DNA of 64,000 nucleotides from Rostratula benghalensis (GCA_013399305.1 VXAI01000015.1:2517329-2581328); one strand, 5' to 3'; shown: positions 46,921 through 59,085, numbered from the stretch's first letter. A program made the numbers and translations. The notes: generated from the letters alone by a model not told the origin.

Positions 46921-47735
46921 CAGCTGTTCTCCCCACTCCCTCGTACCCCCCATGCCCCTCACTCCCCCTTGCTCCCCAAAGCTCAAACCTGAGGGTCACC
47001 CCTGAATTCTGGAGGTAGAAGCACACGCTCTCCTGAGTGGAGCTTTACTGTAGGCAGGCAGCCTCCACCGATGGAGGAGTCCCCTGCTCCTACATCTTTT
47101 TGCTGTTAAGCAGCATCATCATGCCACTGTTGGGTTGGCTTGGCCATGGGGATGATCAGGAGAAATGTTCCTTTCTGTGTAGCTCAGAAGAGAGGAAAGG
47201 AGCTGCCATGGGCACTGCGGAGAGGTGAAGAGGCAGCTTTGCTTTAACTGGAGCACTTGCAGCTCTGTTTCTGGACAAACAAAAAATTAAAAGAATGATG
47301 GAGTAAATTGGAAATAACACATTAAGGTGTTTCCCCTGTGAATCTATTTGGGTTTGGGGAGGTTTGTGGGGTTTTGTTGTTTTTTAATAGCTCTGAAGTG
47401 TGCATCTAGTAACAGGGAGTTGCCAGCCTGCAACCTGCTCTGCCATTTTTAACTGCTTCAAACTCCTGTGTGTCCACCCCTAGCACTCGTGTGATCCAGC
47501 TGATGTGTTCCACCCTGTCCACAGCCTCACAGTGGAAGTCTGTGTCCCTTCACTGACTGATCTGTTTTGCTTCTGGTGACACTTTTTCCCCATGCTGAGC
47601 TATGATGCTCTTCTTCCCAGTAGTTAGTAAGAGAAACTTTTTCTACAAAGGCAGATGCCCACCCCAAGCCTCCCACCTCTGTTTTGTGCATGAGCTGACC
47701 CTGTCTGTGTGTACAGCTCTTGCCCTGCTGCAATG

Positions 47736-47815
47736 TTGATTAACCTCCTGCTCCCTGCCTCAGTTCCCTCTGAAGTGGGAATGATAAGGCTATGTCTCTA
47801 TGACTGGTGAGGCCA
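47736..47815 (+). mobile_element. MIR-like SINE remnant
   Basis: GATTAACCTCCTGCTCCCTG, then 'CCTCAGTTCCCTCTGAAGTG' and GGAATGATAAGG, follows the MIR order (ACTTAACCTCTCTGTGCCTC, AGTTTCCCTCTGTAAAATGG, GGATAATAA). It is short and diverged, so the call is tentative. Confidence 0.4.
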
Positions 47816-48111
47816 CCACATGCCATTGCAGCACATAATTAGCTGTGTTGATGAACCAAAGGGGAGGTTGTTCTTGCTGCAATTACTTCTTTCTCAGCAA
47901 TGGCACACATTTTCTCTACCACCTTTCCCATCTGCCCCATCCACTCATTTTACTCGCAGCTCTGCAAAAGCATTGATTTATTATGTGAGTAGAGACTGTG
48001 ATGATGAGATACATTGTGAAAAAACCCACTGAAAATTAGTAGCGAGAATTCTAAGATGGATTTCACTCATTTCCCTGTAATGGTGGTACATGATCTGTTA
48101 CACCTTGGCTT

Positions 48112-48180
48112 GGACTGAGTTTCCCTGAAGTTAATGGGAGGCTTCCTGTTGACATATGTAGTCTTTGGATCACTCTTGCG
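48112..48180. repeat. decayed copy of the ancient palindromic repeat
   Basis: 'TTCCCTGAAGTTAATGGGAG' is followed by GCTTCCTGTTGAC and then GTCTTTGGATCA. This matches a remembered consensus with CCATTGAAGTCAATGGGAG, CTTCCCATTGACTTCA and GGGCTTTGGATCAGG. Three consecutive parts in order make this one of the better copies here. Confidence 0.5.
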
Positions 48181-49679
48181 GAGTTTTGGCACTTGTCAAG
48201 CGATAGCACAATCTCAGCAAGCCTTGTGGCACAAAGGAGACTATTCAGACCTGTCACTGAGTGCCTGTTTCATTCTTTTCATCTTCTCCTCGGTTCTATT
48301 GAAGTTCTTGTGCTGCTCTTGTTCCAGTGGTGCCTGAGTGCCCTCCAATGGTGCTAATGCTCCCACAAAGAGATAATAATGATACCCACCTGCTTCAGAG
48401 GGTCCCTTTCTGCTCTGCTTCATTTCCCTTCCACCTTGCAGACAGTCTGATTATACCCCGTGGCTATTCCTACTCTCCTGTCAGCTTCAAAAAGGAAGAA
48501 AGAAGTCATTAGAAACCAACGAAAATGTTAATTGTATCATAAATCTCTGAGCAGAGCAGCATTTCAGCAGTTTATTCTGATTTGGGTGTGTGGCACTGCA
48601 GCTGAATCTGCTTTTCTTTTTCCTGTAAGTCACTGAAAAGCTCAGAAAAGATGGAGGAGGCAGCCTGGTTTGCCAAAGCTATATGCAACATCAAGCAGGG
48701 CTGTAGAGTTTCAGCATTTAAGCCTTAGACCTAGTTTAGAAGAAATATTTAAGCAAGTACTGAATAAATTCTGTAAAGAAAAAAAAATTATTTCTTTTTT
48801 ATTAGGCTAAAATAAGTGATTGAATACTTTTTTTGGTGTGTATGTTTCAAGAATGGCTTAACAAGTGTACATCCAGCATAGCAGACTCTCTTTACAAGTG
48901 TTGGGCTGACACATCTTGGGGAGAGGCATCAGTACCAAGTGTGGCTATGTGGCCATGGGAGTTAGTGATTGTGCCAAAGAAACTGCAGAATTGTATTTTG
49001 AACAAAAAGTCTGGAACTGTAGCAAGGAGCACTGGACTTGGAAGAAAGGCTCAGAGGAGAGGAATGCTGCCAGCTCCCCTTGCAAAGGTGACCAGAGTGG
49101 GTCATGGAAACAAGCTGGTAATCTTGGAGAGACCTTAATCGACGGTGTTACAAAGTGTAGACCAGGATATATACAAATTGAAGTGATTTCAATTGGGTGA
49201 AATGGGGAAATACAGTCCACACCAGCTCAAGGAGCGTTGTTTGCTCATAGCAATGTGGTTACAGAAGTAGAGGATGCCTTTCCTTCAGGGCAGTGTCTAC
49301 CTGGAGCTCCCACCCATGCTGAGACCCGGGTTTGGCTGAAGTGGGGCACTCTGCACCTGGCCTAGCTGCACTAACTGAAGTAAGTTTCCTGCTGATCTCT
49401 AAATCAGCACCAATGTGGCAGAGCCAGGAGGGATTTCAGGTCTTGGGAGTGGCTTGCACCCTTGTAGGTGGGTGGCAGCAGGAGGAGAGGGTATGTGATG
49501 TCTTTGGAGGGACATGGCTACCACTTTGCCGCCTTCTCCCCTCTTGAAGTTATCTGCTCTCCACTGTGCATGTGGGTCTGTGGATGTGCTTTATGCTTCT
49601 GGTTTCTTTGCTTTTCTCCCCAAGTCAATTGAGTTTCAGACTGCAGCCAGCCACTGGTAGAGTGGAGGGAGGGAAGAGG

Positions 49680-49925
49680 AGGGTTAATCCAATCCTTCTA
49701 TCTTGCCCTTTGTCTAATTAAAACCACAACAAATGGCACAGTTTAGGTTTAAATGTAATTGTGTTTAATGAAACATTTAGGGCAATTAAAGGAGTTACCG
49801 TGGCAGCCTCTCTATACCCTCCAGGGTTATAATGGTCTGATGAAGTGCTCTTATTGGCTGTCTTGGCAGGGGGCTGTTAATTGCATTAGAAACTGATAGT
49901 GGTTTTCTTTTAATACTGAAGTTTC
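49680..49925. promoter_or_regulatory. candidate conserved non-coding element
   Basis: Contains TCTAATTAAAACC near 49713, 'AAATGTAATTGTGTTTAATG', 'GGGCAATTAAAGGAG' and TGTTAATTGCATTAG (49875-49889). The TAAT cores are spread over about 200 bases, and the block has low-repeat, even composition. This is the kind of sequence that is often deeply conserved near developmental transcription-factor genes. Inference only. Confidence 0.3.
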
Positions 49926-50454
49926 TGTGGTTATCTATCTCCAGGCACTGATGTGTGATCAGTCACTGGGAGCAGCACATGGGCACTCTGGCTCCCAGGA
50001 GGATGGACAGGGTGCTGTCAAGGTGGCCCCTCTCCTTGGCAGAGTCCCTGAGCTTTGGTCCAGCGAGCCACTGGGGCTGGGGGCACCCACTGAAGCCCTG
50101 AGGTCTGAGTGCCCTTCCTGGCCTGATTATTATTATCCTTGCTTTACTATTAATGGTAGGCAAAGCCTTATAGTTTTTCCCCTGGTTTATCTTGATATAG
50201 TTAAGTCAGTTTGAGAGTTGTCAGCAAAAGGGCACTTATTATGTAAATATGTATGATTCACGCTTGTAAATATTGTATATTTACTGTCAATCTTGGACTT
50301 CTCAAAGGAATCTCAGCACCTAGAAGTCATTGCTGGAGATCTCACGAACAAACAAACAAAAACAAGGCATCCTCCTCTTTAAAATGCAGCCTGAATTTAA
50401 AGTCAGTTCCTTGCATTTTAGGACTTTGACTCATGCCTGACTCATGCTGTTTTT

Positions 50455-50550
50455 AAAAATACAGATGGGAGTTGGCATGAGTGAGATAAACTGAGGCACA
50501 GAGGGAGGGCGAGGGCAGCCCAGTGCTGCTGCAGAGGGACACGAGGTCAG
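50455..50550 (-). mobile_element. MIR-like SINE remnant
   Basis: On the + strand ATACAGATGGGAG is followed by 'GATAAACTGAGGCACAGAGG', the complement of the MIR string CCTCTCTGTGCCTCAGTTT and CATCTGTAAAA. An extra segment separates the two halves. The downstream part is poorly matched, so this is a partial, diverged copy. Confidence 0.4.
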
Positions 50551-51322
50551 GCTTTCCTCCACCGCTGTCCCCGAAGGTAACACACAGGGAGCCAGGAGCC
50601 GGGAACAGGATGCCCAGCTCTAATAACTTTCCTGCATCTTGAAGAGATAAGCCCTGGCAGAGCAGCAAAATAAATACCATTTTTTAAAACTGCTAGTGTA
50701 AGTGGGCAGTAAATAGTCCCCCTTGCAGAAGCAACTTGAAGTGGGCAGACTGGGCTTTTCCTTTTCCCTATTGAGGTAGAAACCATAGCTTGAAACAAGG
50801 TTAACTGCTGCCTCCTGAACATGGTGCAGGCTTGGCAGTAGCTTTGTGGCAGCAAAGCTGCTTTCACATCCCTGACAGGATGACTGCTCTGTAAATCTTG
50901 GTAAAAGATGTCACAACAACACTTATCCCCCAGAGACTGGGAGGGGAAGGGAATGATAGATGAGCGAAACCTGTCTCTAGAATTCTGCCATCTATTTCTC
51001 AAGTCTTAAGAAAATGCTGCCACTGTGTTGCCTCCATTTATCTCAAGTAAACATGGAGAAAAACTTATAAAATAAGAGGCCTTTAATTTTTTTTTCCTAC
51101 CAAAGGCTATTTTTAACACCAAAGACTTTTTCTTTCTTCCTCAGTACATTCTCCAGTTGCTCTGACAAATAACTCAGTGCACCTCCTTGTCTCCACCTGC
51201 TTCCTGCCCCAATCAGCAAGTGCTTCCTGAGACCGTGGGGAGAGATATCTATTTATTTCAGCCTCCAAAACCTCCTCATGATGCTCTGGCCTCACTGCAG
51301 CCGTGAGGGGGTAACAGATGGA

Positions 51323-51430
51323 CTCTTATCTCCATCTTGCAGCCAAGGAGCCAAAGCCTGTGGAGATCTGGAACTTACTCACACGCTCTCAGGAAACTTG
51401 TGGTTGAACAGGAACTAAATCTAGTTCACA
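51323..51430 (-). mobile_element. MIR-like SINE remnant
   Basis: On the + strand the order is 'CTTATCTCCATCTTGCAG', then CAAGGAGCCAAAGCC, then ACTTACTCACACGCTC, then 'GTGGTTGAACAGGAACTAAA'. This corresponds to the complement of MIR: TTATCCCCATTTTACAG, GGGAAACTGAGGC, ACTTGCTCAAGGTC and TTCGAACCAGGACT. Order and spacing fit over about 105 bases. It is diverged but better than chance by eye. Confidence 0.45.
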
Positions 51431-52199
51431 TCTTTGTGGGGTAGGGAATTGTGAATTTGATGTGATAACTGTATTTTTGGGTTGTTGCTTCCCTTACCAA
51501 CCACTGTGGACTGACTTTCTCTGAAGGTTTGCTTTACTGGGGTGTATTTGTGTGGCTGTCTGTACCTCAGGTGGCTTGTGATGGTGTATAGATGCTACAC
51601 AGCTCTTGGTGAGCTGCATGTGCCATGGTGATGGACTCCAGGGGCGCTGAGGCCAGTGGTTACCAAGTTCAGCAGCCACTCACCCTGGTCCCCATGATGG
51701 GAAGTGATGGAAGGACCATGGCATCCTTCCTCTTTCCCAGTGTTGAGATGGGCAAGGAGGGTATATAGAACTTCCTCTAAGGAAAAACAATCTTGCCCTT
51801 TGCTTCACAGGGATTAAGGGCCTCTCCTTGTTGTGGGATGACCTCTCTTGCTCCCAGGGAAGCTGCAGGGACTGGTGTATTTTCCTGTGATCATTTTCTT
51901 TTCTTCTCCCTTTTTTGGAGCTGGAAGGCTGTACCACAAATCCTTCACACTTCGACTGTGTTTTGAGCTCTCTGTCTACCTTTCCTAGCTTCTTCTGGGA
52001 CCATTGCTCTCCTTATGGTAGTGGCCTGTAGAAGAGTGGGCATGTAAAGAAGGGGTGGGGGAGGACAAAACAGGTCACACCCCCCGCCCCCCATTGTGTA
52101 GACTGAGCCCCCATCGTCACAACCACCCCTGTCTCTGGCAGTGCACCGGTTCTTCCATGTGCTCCTGCGGTGGTGCTGCGGGAACAGGGACGGGACATT

Positions 52200-52335
52200 C
52201 GCACTGCTTAAATAAAACATAATGATTTAAGTTTTATTTAATTTAAACAATAAAATGGCCATTAAACAAGTTATGCATTGACCACCTTACCATGCCCTCT
52301 AGCACTAATCCTGATTAAGTGTCTTTATTACTTGG
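52200..52335. promoter_or_regulatory. candidate conserved AT-rich element
   Basis: After a GC-leaning stretch, composition turns AT-rich with 'AACATAATGATTTAAG', 'TTTATTTAATTTAAAC' and 'CCTGATTAAGTGTC' (an NKX2-like AAGTG core). The boundaries are sharp. It may be an enhancer or simple AT-rich DNA. Confidence 0.25.
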
Positions 52336-52489
52336 CTCAGTTGGCCTTTTTAAAATGACAAGGAAACAGCTGATAGCACGAGTGCAAACTCCTTCCCTCT
52401 TGGCAATTATCTCCTTTCCTACTGAGTTTTGCAGGAGGAAGGAGAGAGAGGAGGAATGAGAAGGGAGAGTGGGTCGGGCCAGGGGAGAA

Positions 52490-52765
52490 ATCCAGTGGCA
52501 CCTGATCCGTTTATCACATAGATATGCCATCGTGGAGGCTTAATGGAGATTTAAATAATTCAGAGCACTCAGCCCTGTTAAAGCTGTATAATGAGCCTTC
52601 TGCACTGTGAGCCACTGCTCGGCTGAGCGTACGAGCAGGGAGGTCGTGTGGTTTTTTCATGCATAATTAAAGGGATAAAAGGGGATTTAGAGCAACAGTG
52701 TTACAATGAAGCATGCGAACACAGGCTTCGCTTGTATTTAACTTGGAAATGCCAAACTGGTTTTG
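52490..52765. promoter_or_regulatory. candidate conserved non-coding element
   Basis: Contains TTTATCACATAGATATG (GATA-like), 'GGAGATTTAAATAATTC', TTTCATGCATAATTAAAGG (52656-52673) and a CpG-bearing stretch with GAGCGTACGAGC. Retained CpGs in AT-leaning DNA suggest constraint or recent unmethylated status. No frame crosses it. Inference only. Confidence 0.3.
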
Positions 52766-54154
52766 ACTTGCAGAATTAAGTTTCCCTCTTTTATTTCTTT
52801 TTTTTTAATTCTTTTTTTCTTCCCCTGTTCCTTGCTGACCTGTTCCCATTCCCTTCTGTCCCAGAGCATGGGGTTGGTTCTGAAGAGGGTTCAGTGATTG
52901 CCATTTCACACCAGGACAGCAGCTCTCAGCCCTGTGGCTCTTCCAGGTCTTTGCTGGAACAAGCGGGCATGAGTGGAGAATCCTTTTCCAGCGTGTTCCA
53001 TGTCCCCTTTGTTTCTGCCAAAGGAAGTGGCTCCAGATGAAGGGAATTAAAAGGAAGGTGGAAAGAATACGGGGGATCACATTAACCTTTATGATTTACC
53101 GTTTTCTACTGTGTTGTTTACAAAATGTGGGGCAAAATGTTCTCCCTGGATGGCTGGGTCTGAGAGAACTTGTTTGTTCCTGTTTTTTCCTCCCTCTGCA
53201 TTTTTTGTCTTGCACCTTTCAGCCCCTCTGCCCTGCTCTGTGGCAGGAGCCACCAGCCCTCACAGCCCTTTGGGTCTGAGGCAGGAGAGAGAAGGCTGTG
53301 GCAGAGAGGAGCGCTCACTGCTCCTGATGTGCCATGGGGACTTGGGGACCTGCCTGCTGCACAGCCAGGTCAGGGACAGGGTTTCTCATATTGTCCTTCA
53401 GCAGTTTGCTGTGTCTGATCAGCCCCTCATCCCCTGCTGTTGGCAGAGGGAGAAGGTGGATTTGCATTATCCTTCTCCCAGGAAATGTAAGAGCACGTTT
53501 TTGTTCTGAAAATTGTCCTCAACCACATCTCAAAAACTGTGTGGGTCTAGGTTGTTGTTGGTGATAATTAACATGTCTTTTGTTAACCCCTCATCACAGG
53601 CATAATCTGCTGTGGGAGAGCTTTCTCAAAGCAGACAGGTCTGACCTGCCTGTGTTGCCGTGGCCAGTTCCACCTCTCACTGTTGAACTGCTTGTTTCAT
53701 CTCAGCTCTTCCCAGCACGGGTGGATCCTCCACATCCCTGTGAAGTGGAAGCAAACTGAGTAGAGCTTCGGTGGTCTTAGAGGTTATTGAGAAGGTGGGA
53801 AAGGGCAAGGATTTGCAAGGGATAAACCCACCTGCAATAGGACTTGTGCCAAAATCCATGCTGTGCTGTGGCTGTGGGCTGCTACACAACCCAAGTCCTC
53901 CTGCAGTGTAAATCAGACTGACATCCTTCCTGTCACTGCCACAACCACGTGTGAAACTGGGGATTATCAAGGTGTAGGGAAGAGTTACCAAACTCTGGGG
54001 GGAACATGCCAATACAAATCTGAAATACATCCACTGTGGTGTTTCTAGTAGAAGCAGAGATGTGTTAATGCTGCTATACAGAGATGTTGCCCCAGGTGAC
54101 CAAGGAAGATGAGTGTGCAAGGCGTCTGCACAAGAAGTCACTTGGGTTTTTGTT

Positions 54155-54300
54155 GTGAGTGGAGGTTAAGGAGACTGGGGCACTCAGCCTAGCAAAGCAA
54201 AGGTTGAGAGGGGTTACTGCTGCTTTTGGAACATGTGGTGAAGGATGAAAAATGGGGCAGAACCATTCTTGCAGGTTAAGAGCAAGACAAAACATGGAGT
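54155..54300 (+). mobile_element. possible ancient CR1 fragment
   Basis: 'GAGACTGGGGCACTCAGCCT' followed by AGCAAAGCAAAGGTTGAGAGGG resembles CR1 sense sequence GAACTGGGGCTGTTCAGCCT, GGAGAAGAGAAGGCTGAGGGG. Downstream AAGAGCAAGACAAAACATGG loosely matches the GTGACAGGACAAGAGGCAATGG segment. Divergence is much higher than in the other CR1 copies, so the call is tentative. Confidence 0.4.
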
Positions 54301-54760
54301 GTTGAGAGTGCCTGCTGTAAGTGGTGGGATCTAAAAACTGAACTGATTTCACAGGGGCATGTGATAACTTGGACAAAGGGATTATATGATATTTCTGCCT
54401 GCATGGTACCTGAATCACTAAATCAGGGGATCCTTTCTGGTCCTAATAACCCCTTTGCCCAGGGTTGCAGGAAAGTGCTGAGGAGCTCATGGCTGACTCT
54501 GTGTGCAAGTGTGTATGTGTCCCTTGGGGCTCCCCTGTCCTCACCATCTTCTCTAGGTGGAGTTTCAGAGCTGTGTGTCAGTGATGTACAGCCAGAAGTG
54601 CAAGCTACTGCCACTCTTTGTCCCTGGAATGAATTCATTATTTTTCTTTAGGTAAACAAACCAAGAATCAATCTGAGGCCACCATATTCACTGAAATGGC
54701 ATGTGTCCATCAGCCCTTTTCTGTGGGGGGCAAGTGGGGGGCGGTGAGACATCCTGCACA

Positions 54761-55150
54761 GTCACCATAATGGAAACATCCATCTTGTCTCCCTCAATGC
54801 ACACTCTCCATTTAGGAATTTCGAAAACACTTCTGTCAAATATCACTCCCTGCACAATCCTGTTAGCAGGGCTGATGAATGGAATCTTAAATTAAGACCG
54901 ATCCCTCTGATAACCACAGTGCTGTAGGAGAGTCATCTGCTCAGTCAGAGCTATTTATTATATTTGATTAGCTGGGATGGCAATCTTCACAACCCGCTGT
55001 AAATTCTATTAGGGGCGCTCTGAGGCCCAGAAATGCAAATTTGATGTCCCAAAACACACAATGTGCATACATAGAGCCTCTCTTAGCAAATGGGTAATTT
55101 CCCCACATTCATTTCAATGTTGTTTCAAGACAGACATTGATGCCTTCCCT
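54761..55150. promoter_or_regulatory. candidate conserved non-coding element with octamer and CTCF-like core
   Basis: This block shows 'CTATTTATTATATTTGATTA', GCTGGGATGGC, an octamer-type ATGCAAAT at 55033-55040 and AGGGGCGCT at 55011-55019, close to a CTCF core. It also has 'CTTAAATTAAGACCGATCC' and a palindrome TTAGCAAATGGGTAATTTCC nearby. Long, even-composition, low-repeat sequence of this kind often proves conserved across amniotes. This remains inference. Confidence 0.3.
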
Positions 55151-55574
55151 TTTGCCAGGAGGGGAGAGAGAGAAATGAGGGGAATGCTGTTGGGTGGCAA
55201 GACCCAGGTTCACTCTTCATGGTGAGACCCTGCACGGCAGCAGCCCCAGTGGTACCAGCTGGGGTATGGTTTGTGAGCACTGGGCTCTCTACGTCCTGCT
55301 CCTGTTAGCCCATAGCCTACACACACTCCCATCCAAATGGGTGCTTAGGAGCAGAAGTCTTCTGTAGCGCTAGAGGACCCTCCAGGGAGAGTTGCCTATG
55401 GTGGAGCTCTAAAGATAGGGCAAGTTCTTCACTCTTCTATTTTTTTTCCTTTTTTTTCTTTCATCTTTGAAGTGATTCAGAGGGGCCCCTGACACCTCCA
55501 GCTGGCTATGTGAAATGAAGTCAAGCTGGAAGTTCAGGGCTGGCTCTCCTTCTGGCCCAGCGATGGTGAAAGGA

Positions 55575-55705
55575 GCAGCATAATTTCAGCAGTAGCTTGA
55601 GAATGGGTTGCTCTATAGCTCCATTAATAATTATTGATCTGAGACCTGTGCATAAAAGGCACATTTTAATCACATTGTTCATCTGGAGGATGTTGGATGT
55701 TAGTA
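55575..55705. promoter_or_regulatory. candidate conserved non-coding block
   Basis: 'CTCCATTAATAATTATTGAT' followed by CTGAGACCTG and 'GGCACATTTTAATCACATTG' gives several homeodomain-type cores in about 100 bases. A related AT-rich run lies at 55935-56110. The call is by composition and motif only. Confidence 0.22.
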
Positions 55706-56462
55706 TGGGTGACTGAGGTACCTTTGGCTCCAGTGGAGTCAGCATTAGCTTTCAGGGAAGGAAGAGGGCTTTCCCATAGGCTGCTCAGTGAATAGTGCAT
55801 CCAGAAGTTTCACTGATTTGCAGTGATTAATTCTCCCAAGAAATGAAGAGGTTTAGTAAGGGAAAAATCAAAGTTTATTTGGGAGCTAACAAGTAGCGTT
55901 GGTGGTGGTTTGCTTTCTTCTCGTGGTCAAATTCTTAAAATAAAATCATTTTAATAATGGCTCATTAATTTCTGCATTATGTAGTCATTTACTATTATGT
56001 ACTGTCTAATAGTGTACTATACATTGATCTATGGGTTAGGTTCATCAAAACTGATTATTCTATCATTAATGGGTTTCTATAATAAAGCTCTTAATAACAT
56101 TGACAAAAAATCAGAGTTACAACTTTTTTCCACCTTTAGTTCCTGTACCTGTTTGGTAAGATTCTTAGGTGTGCTTTGATGTGCTTCCTGTTGTATGTGG
56201 GGTTTTTTTTTATTGAGGCAAGCTGCTGCAATGGTGCACGGCTAAAAGAAAACCCTTATAGAGCTGTAGGTACGTGGCAATGTATTTGAATCTTCTTAAG
56301 CTGTTAAAAAAAAATTCCCAACACGTGGAATGAAAATTTTATCTGGGCATGATAAGGATCCCTTGGTCCCTGTAATATAATGTAGTTTGTTTCTTCCAGC
56401 CTCACAAATGCTTTTGTTATCTTTGTTTTGATTTTTTTTTTCCTCCCCTCTGTATCGCTTTG

Positions 56463-56482
56463 ATTTTTTTTTTTTTTTCCCC
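56463..56482. repeat. poly-T tract
   Basis: A long T run preceded 30 bases upstream by a second T run, in a pyrimidine-rich stretch. Low complexity, with no retrotransposon signature. Confidence 0.75.
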
Positions 56483-58859
56483 TTCCCTTTTCTCTTTCAT
56501 CATTGTTGCTTGTAAATCCTTCCCCTGGTAGAGATTAGAGTAGGAATGAGTGATAGATGCTGTCAGTAACGGGAGCTAATTTTACCCCTGATAACTGTGG
56601 TTCATACAGACTGCACTCTGCTGATGCAGCCACCCCGGGGCCCCTCCTGTCTGCTCTCAGCCTGGTGGGGAGTTCAGCTGCTGGGGAGCACCCATTCTGC
56701 TCTGGCAAGTTTTTATCCTGGGGAGGGTCTCTGCAAATGCTTCTCAGCACCGAAGAATTCCCTCCCAGCACACCACTAAAGCGACAGCAGCGTTGGGGTT
56801 TTCTGTAAAGGGGGCTTTGCCTTCAGCAGGAGCGTGCGGTGCAGCCGGAGTGGAGGGAGGGAGGGAATGGGCTGGGTGGGATTCAGCTCCCATTTCTGGA
56901 GGGGGGATTTCCCTGGCACCCAGGCAGCGATGCTGATGTCAAGCCCAGCGGGGAAGGCTTCTGGGTAGTGTGGGCAAGTACCATGGTGATGGTGCTGAAA
57001 AGCTAATTTAGTAACACCACCAAGCATTGCTCCAGGCCATATTTTACACTGCTGTGACCTCCCTTAGGGGCTATGACCTGTACATTACTAATGTGGTACA
57101 ATGCCAGGTCTCTCTTTGAGCTTCTGTTTGTTCACACTGAGGATTAGGAGTGCTTGGGTACTGCTGTCCCAACCTCGGCTGCCCACCTGAGTGTGCCAGT
57201 CTTCTATGGGTGAACTCCATCGTGCTGCTTTTTTGTGTTCATCTTATGCTACCAAAAGGGAGGAGAGCACTAGGACATGTATAATATGAGATGTTATAGG
57301 CCATGTGTAAGGAGGGGCTATAGCTAGGAAGCAGGAGGACTGCAGTGGTCCTCAGGTTTGCTCTGAGTTACACAACAGGGAAAGCATCACTCCTCTGTGG
57401 TTGTGCTGTGTGTGGAGGAATTTGGCCACACTCCTCCCTCACATTGAGTCAGCGCTCAGCAGCTCATTTTTCCTGGTGTTCTCACCAGGGGCTGAGTTCT
57501 GGGGTGGCTGAGAGGATGTTGGAAATCTGAAGGAGTCCTGAAAGGCAGGTGTCACAGCCAGGGTCCAGTGCAGATGGTGGTGCTCTGCTCATTTCAAATT
57601 GCAGCTGCAGCTTCCACGAGGGATGTTCATTCCTCTAGCCTGTACCGATGAGCTTCATTACTGTGGGTTATGTTCCAGCCCCAAAACGGTTGCAGTGATC
57701 TTGATGAACCTCTTGTCCTTGCATAAAGACTGAGTGAAATATCCTTTGCCATTTATTTTCTTGGTGATTATTGTTTACTTTGTGTGGTTTTTTTGGGTTG
57801 TCTGATGTGGTCGTGGGGGCTGTGTGTGTGTAACACAATACTCCCCCTCACCATCTTTATTTGGTGTGACACAGTCACATCAAGCAACTGCATTAATGTG
57901 CAGAAGGGAGAAACAACTATTTTAAAGCCTCTGCAGTTCACCACATGTTTTTGGGCACTATTAGTCCTTCTGGCACTTTATACACTGTCATTCAGTTCCC
58001 TTTGGCAACCAGTTTCCCTCCATTTGTCTTTGTTACATAAGAAATTGCCTTGAGATAGCCTTAGTACACTGCCTGGTTTACTTCTGTCCTTATTAATATC
58101 TTGAGATGTGCCCCCTGCCTTTAACTCGAGCAATAATTCAGGAGGTCCTGGGTTATAACGTGTTGTCTCCCAGAGAGTAGAGTGCAGTGCTGAGATCCTT
58201 TCTCATTTTGCTCCTACCTCGCTGCCTTTGCATCTTCAAATGCTACTTTTTTTAATCCTTGGGTACATGATATTTTTCCCCTGCACCGGTGCTGTCAGTT
58301 CACATCTCAGCTCCTCTCACGAATGGTATTTTAACACCGGTAGCAGAGATGTGGTGGGTCCAGTAAGGCAGCATGCTCTGGTGCTGTCCCCTCACTGCCA
58401 CTGATGAAGCAGAGCCAGGGCATCCCTTTGTTTTGAAGTATTTCAGGTGTGGCAAGGTTTATTCTTCATGAAACTGTTATTAGTTAGTGAGGAGGTGGAA
58501 GGGTAATTGTAAAAAGATGGGGCACAGCTGCTCCAGCCCTCTTTCATTATGGGCTGGGAGCAGCTGACTTCCTCTGATGGCTGGTGATTTTCTCAATTAC
58601 AGCCAGGGAGAAGCAGAGGGTGGACAGTGAGCAGATGCCATCTGTGGGGCCATGTCTTCTGCTGCGTGCAGTCTGCAGTAAGGAGAGCTGGGTGATGAAA
58701 TAGTTGGTGCCTACTGGAAGTGTTTGGGTGCTGATTCAGTGTGGCTTTGTTGCCTTTTGATAGGGTATTGGTAACTGTGTAATTACAGGGTAGTTCCTCA
58801 TTAATAACTACTTCAGTCATTTCTCCCTCCCGCCTTCCCCACCAATCTCTTCTTATTCT

Positions 58860-59085
58860 GCAACTTTAGAGCAGTATTACTTCAGAGTGTAAGTATTTAT
58901 TCTGTCTAAGGGAAATACATCCAAAGGCATGCGGGTTGGCTACGGGACCCGAATGCTTTATAATGGGGCGGTCACTGGAGCAGTCATCCCTCACCCCTGG
59001 AGCGTGGAGTCGAATGAAAATCACAGCTGTATGAGGGGAGCCCACAGGTGTTTTCCAAGCCACTGGTCTTATAAATGGTCTCCTT
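58860..59085. promoter_or_regulatory. candidate conserved non-coding block with retained CpGs
   Basis: AT-leaning sequence with isolated CpGs (CATGCGGGTTGG, CTACGGGACCCGAATGC, GGGGCGGTCAC, GGAGCGTGGAGTCGAATG). Such CpGs are normally lost in methylated intergenic DNA, so their survival hints at constraint or an unmethylated regulatory element. No coding frame fits. Confidence 0.25.

Larger units (their letters stand above)
43863..49679. other. non-coding DNA, no gene recognised
   Basis: About 5.8 kb without a recognisable exon. It holds an A homopolymer, two ancient-repeat copies, a candidate regulatory block and a MIR-like remnant, each listed separately. Confidence 0.55.
49926..54760. other. 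non-coding DNA, no gene recognised
   Basis: About 4.8 kb without a recognisable exon. It includes two MIR-like remnants, two candidate regulatory blocks, a CTCF-like core near 51640 and a possible ancient CR1 fragment near 54160. Confidence 0.5.

Noticed and set aside
48325..48420. Possible additional MIR copy (GTGCCTGAGTGCCC, then GATAATAATGATACCCACC)
   Set aside because: Only the GATAATAAT part matches well, and the middle does not follow the consensus.
57095..57160. Possible MIR sense piece (TCTCTCTTTGAGCTTCTGTTTG)
   Set aside because: The following TGTAAAATGG-type segment is absent. Too weak to call.
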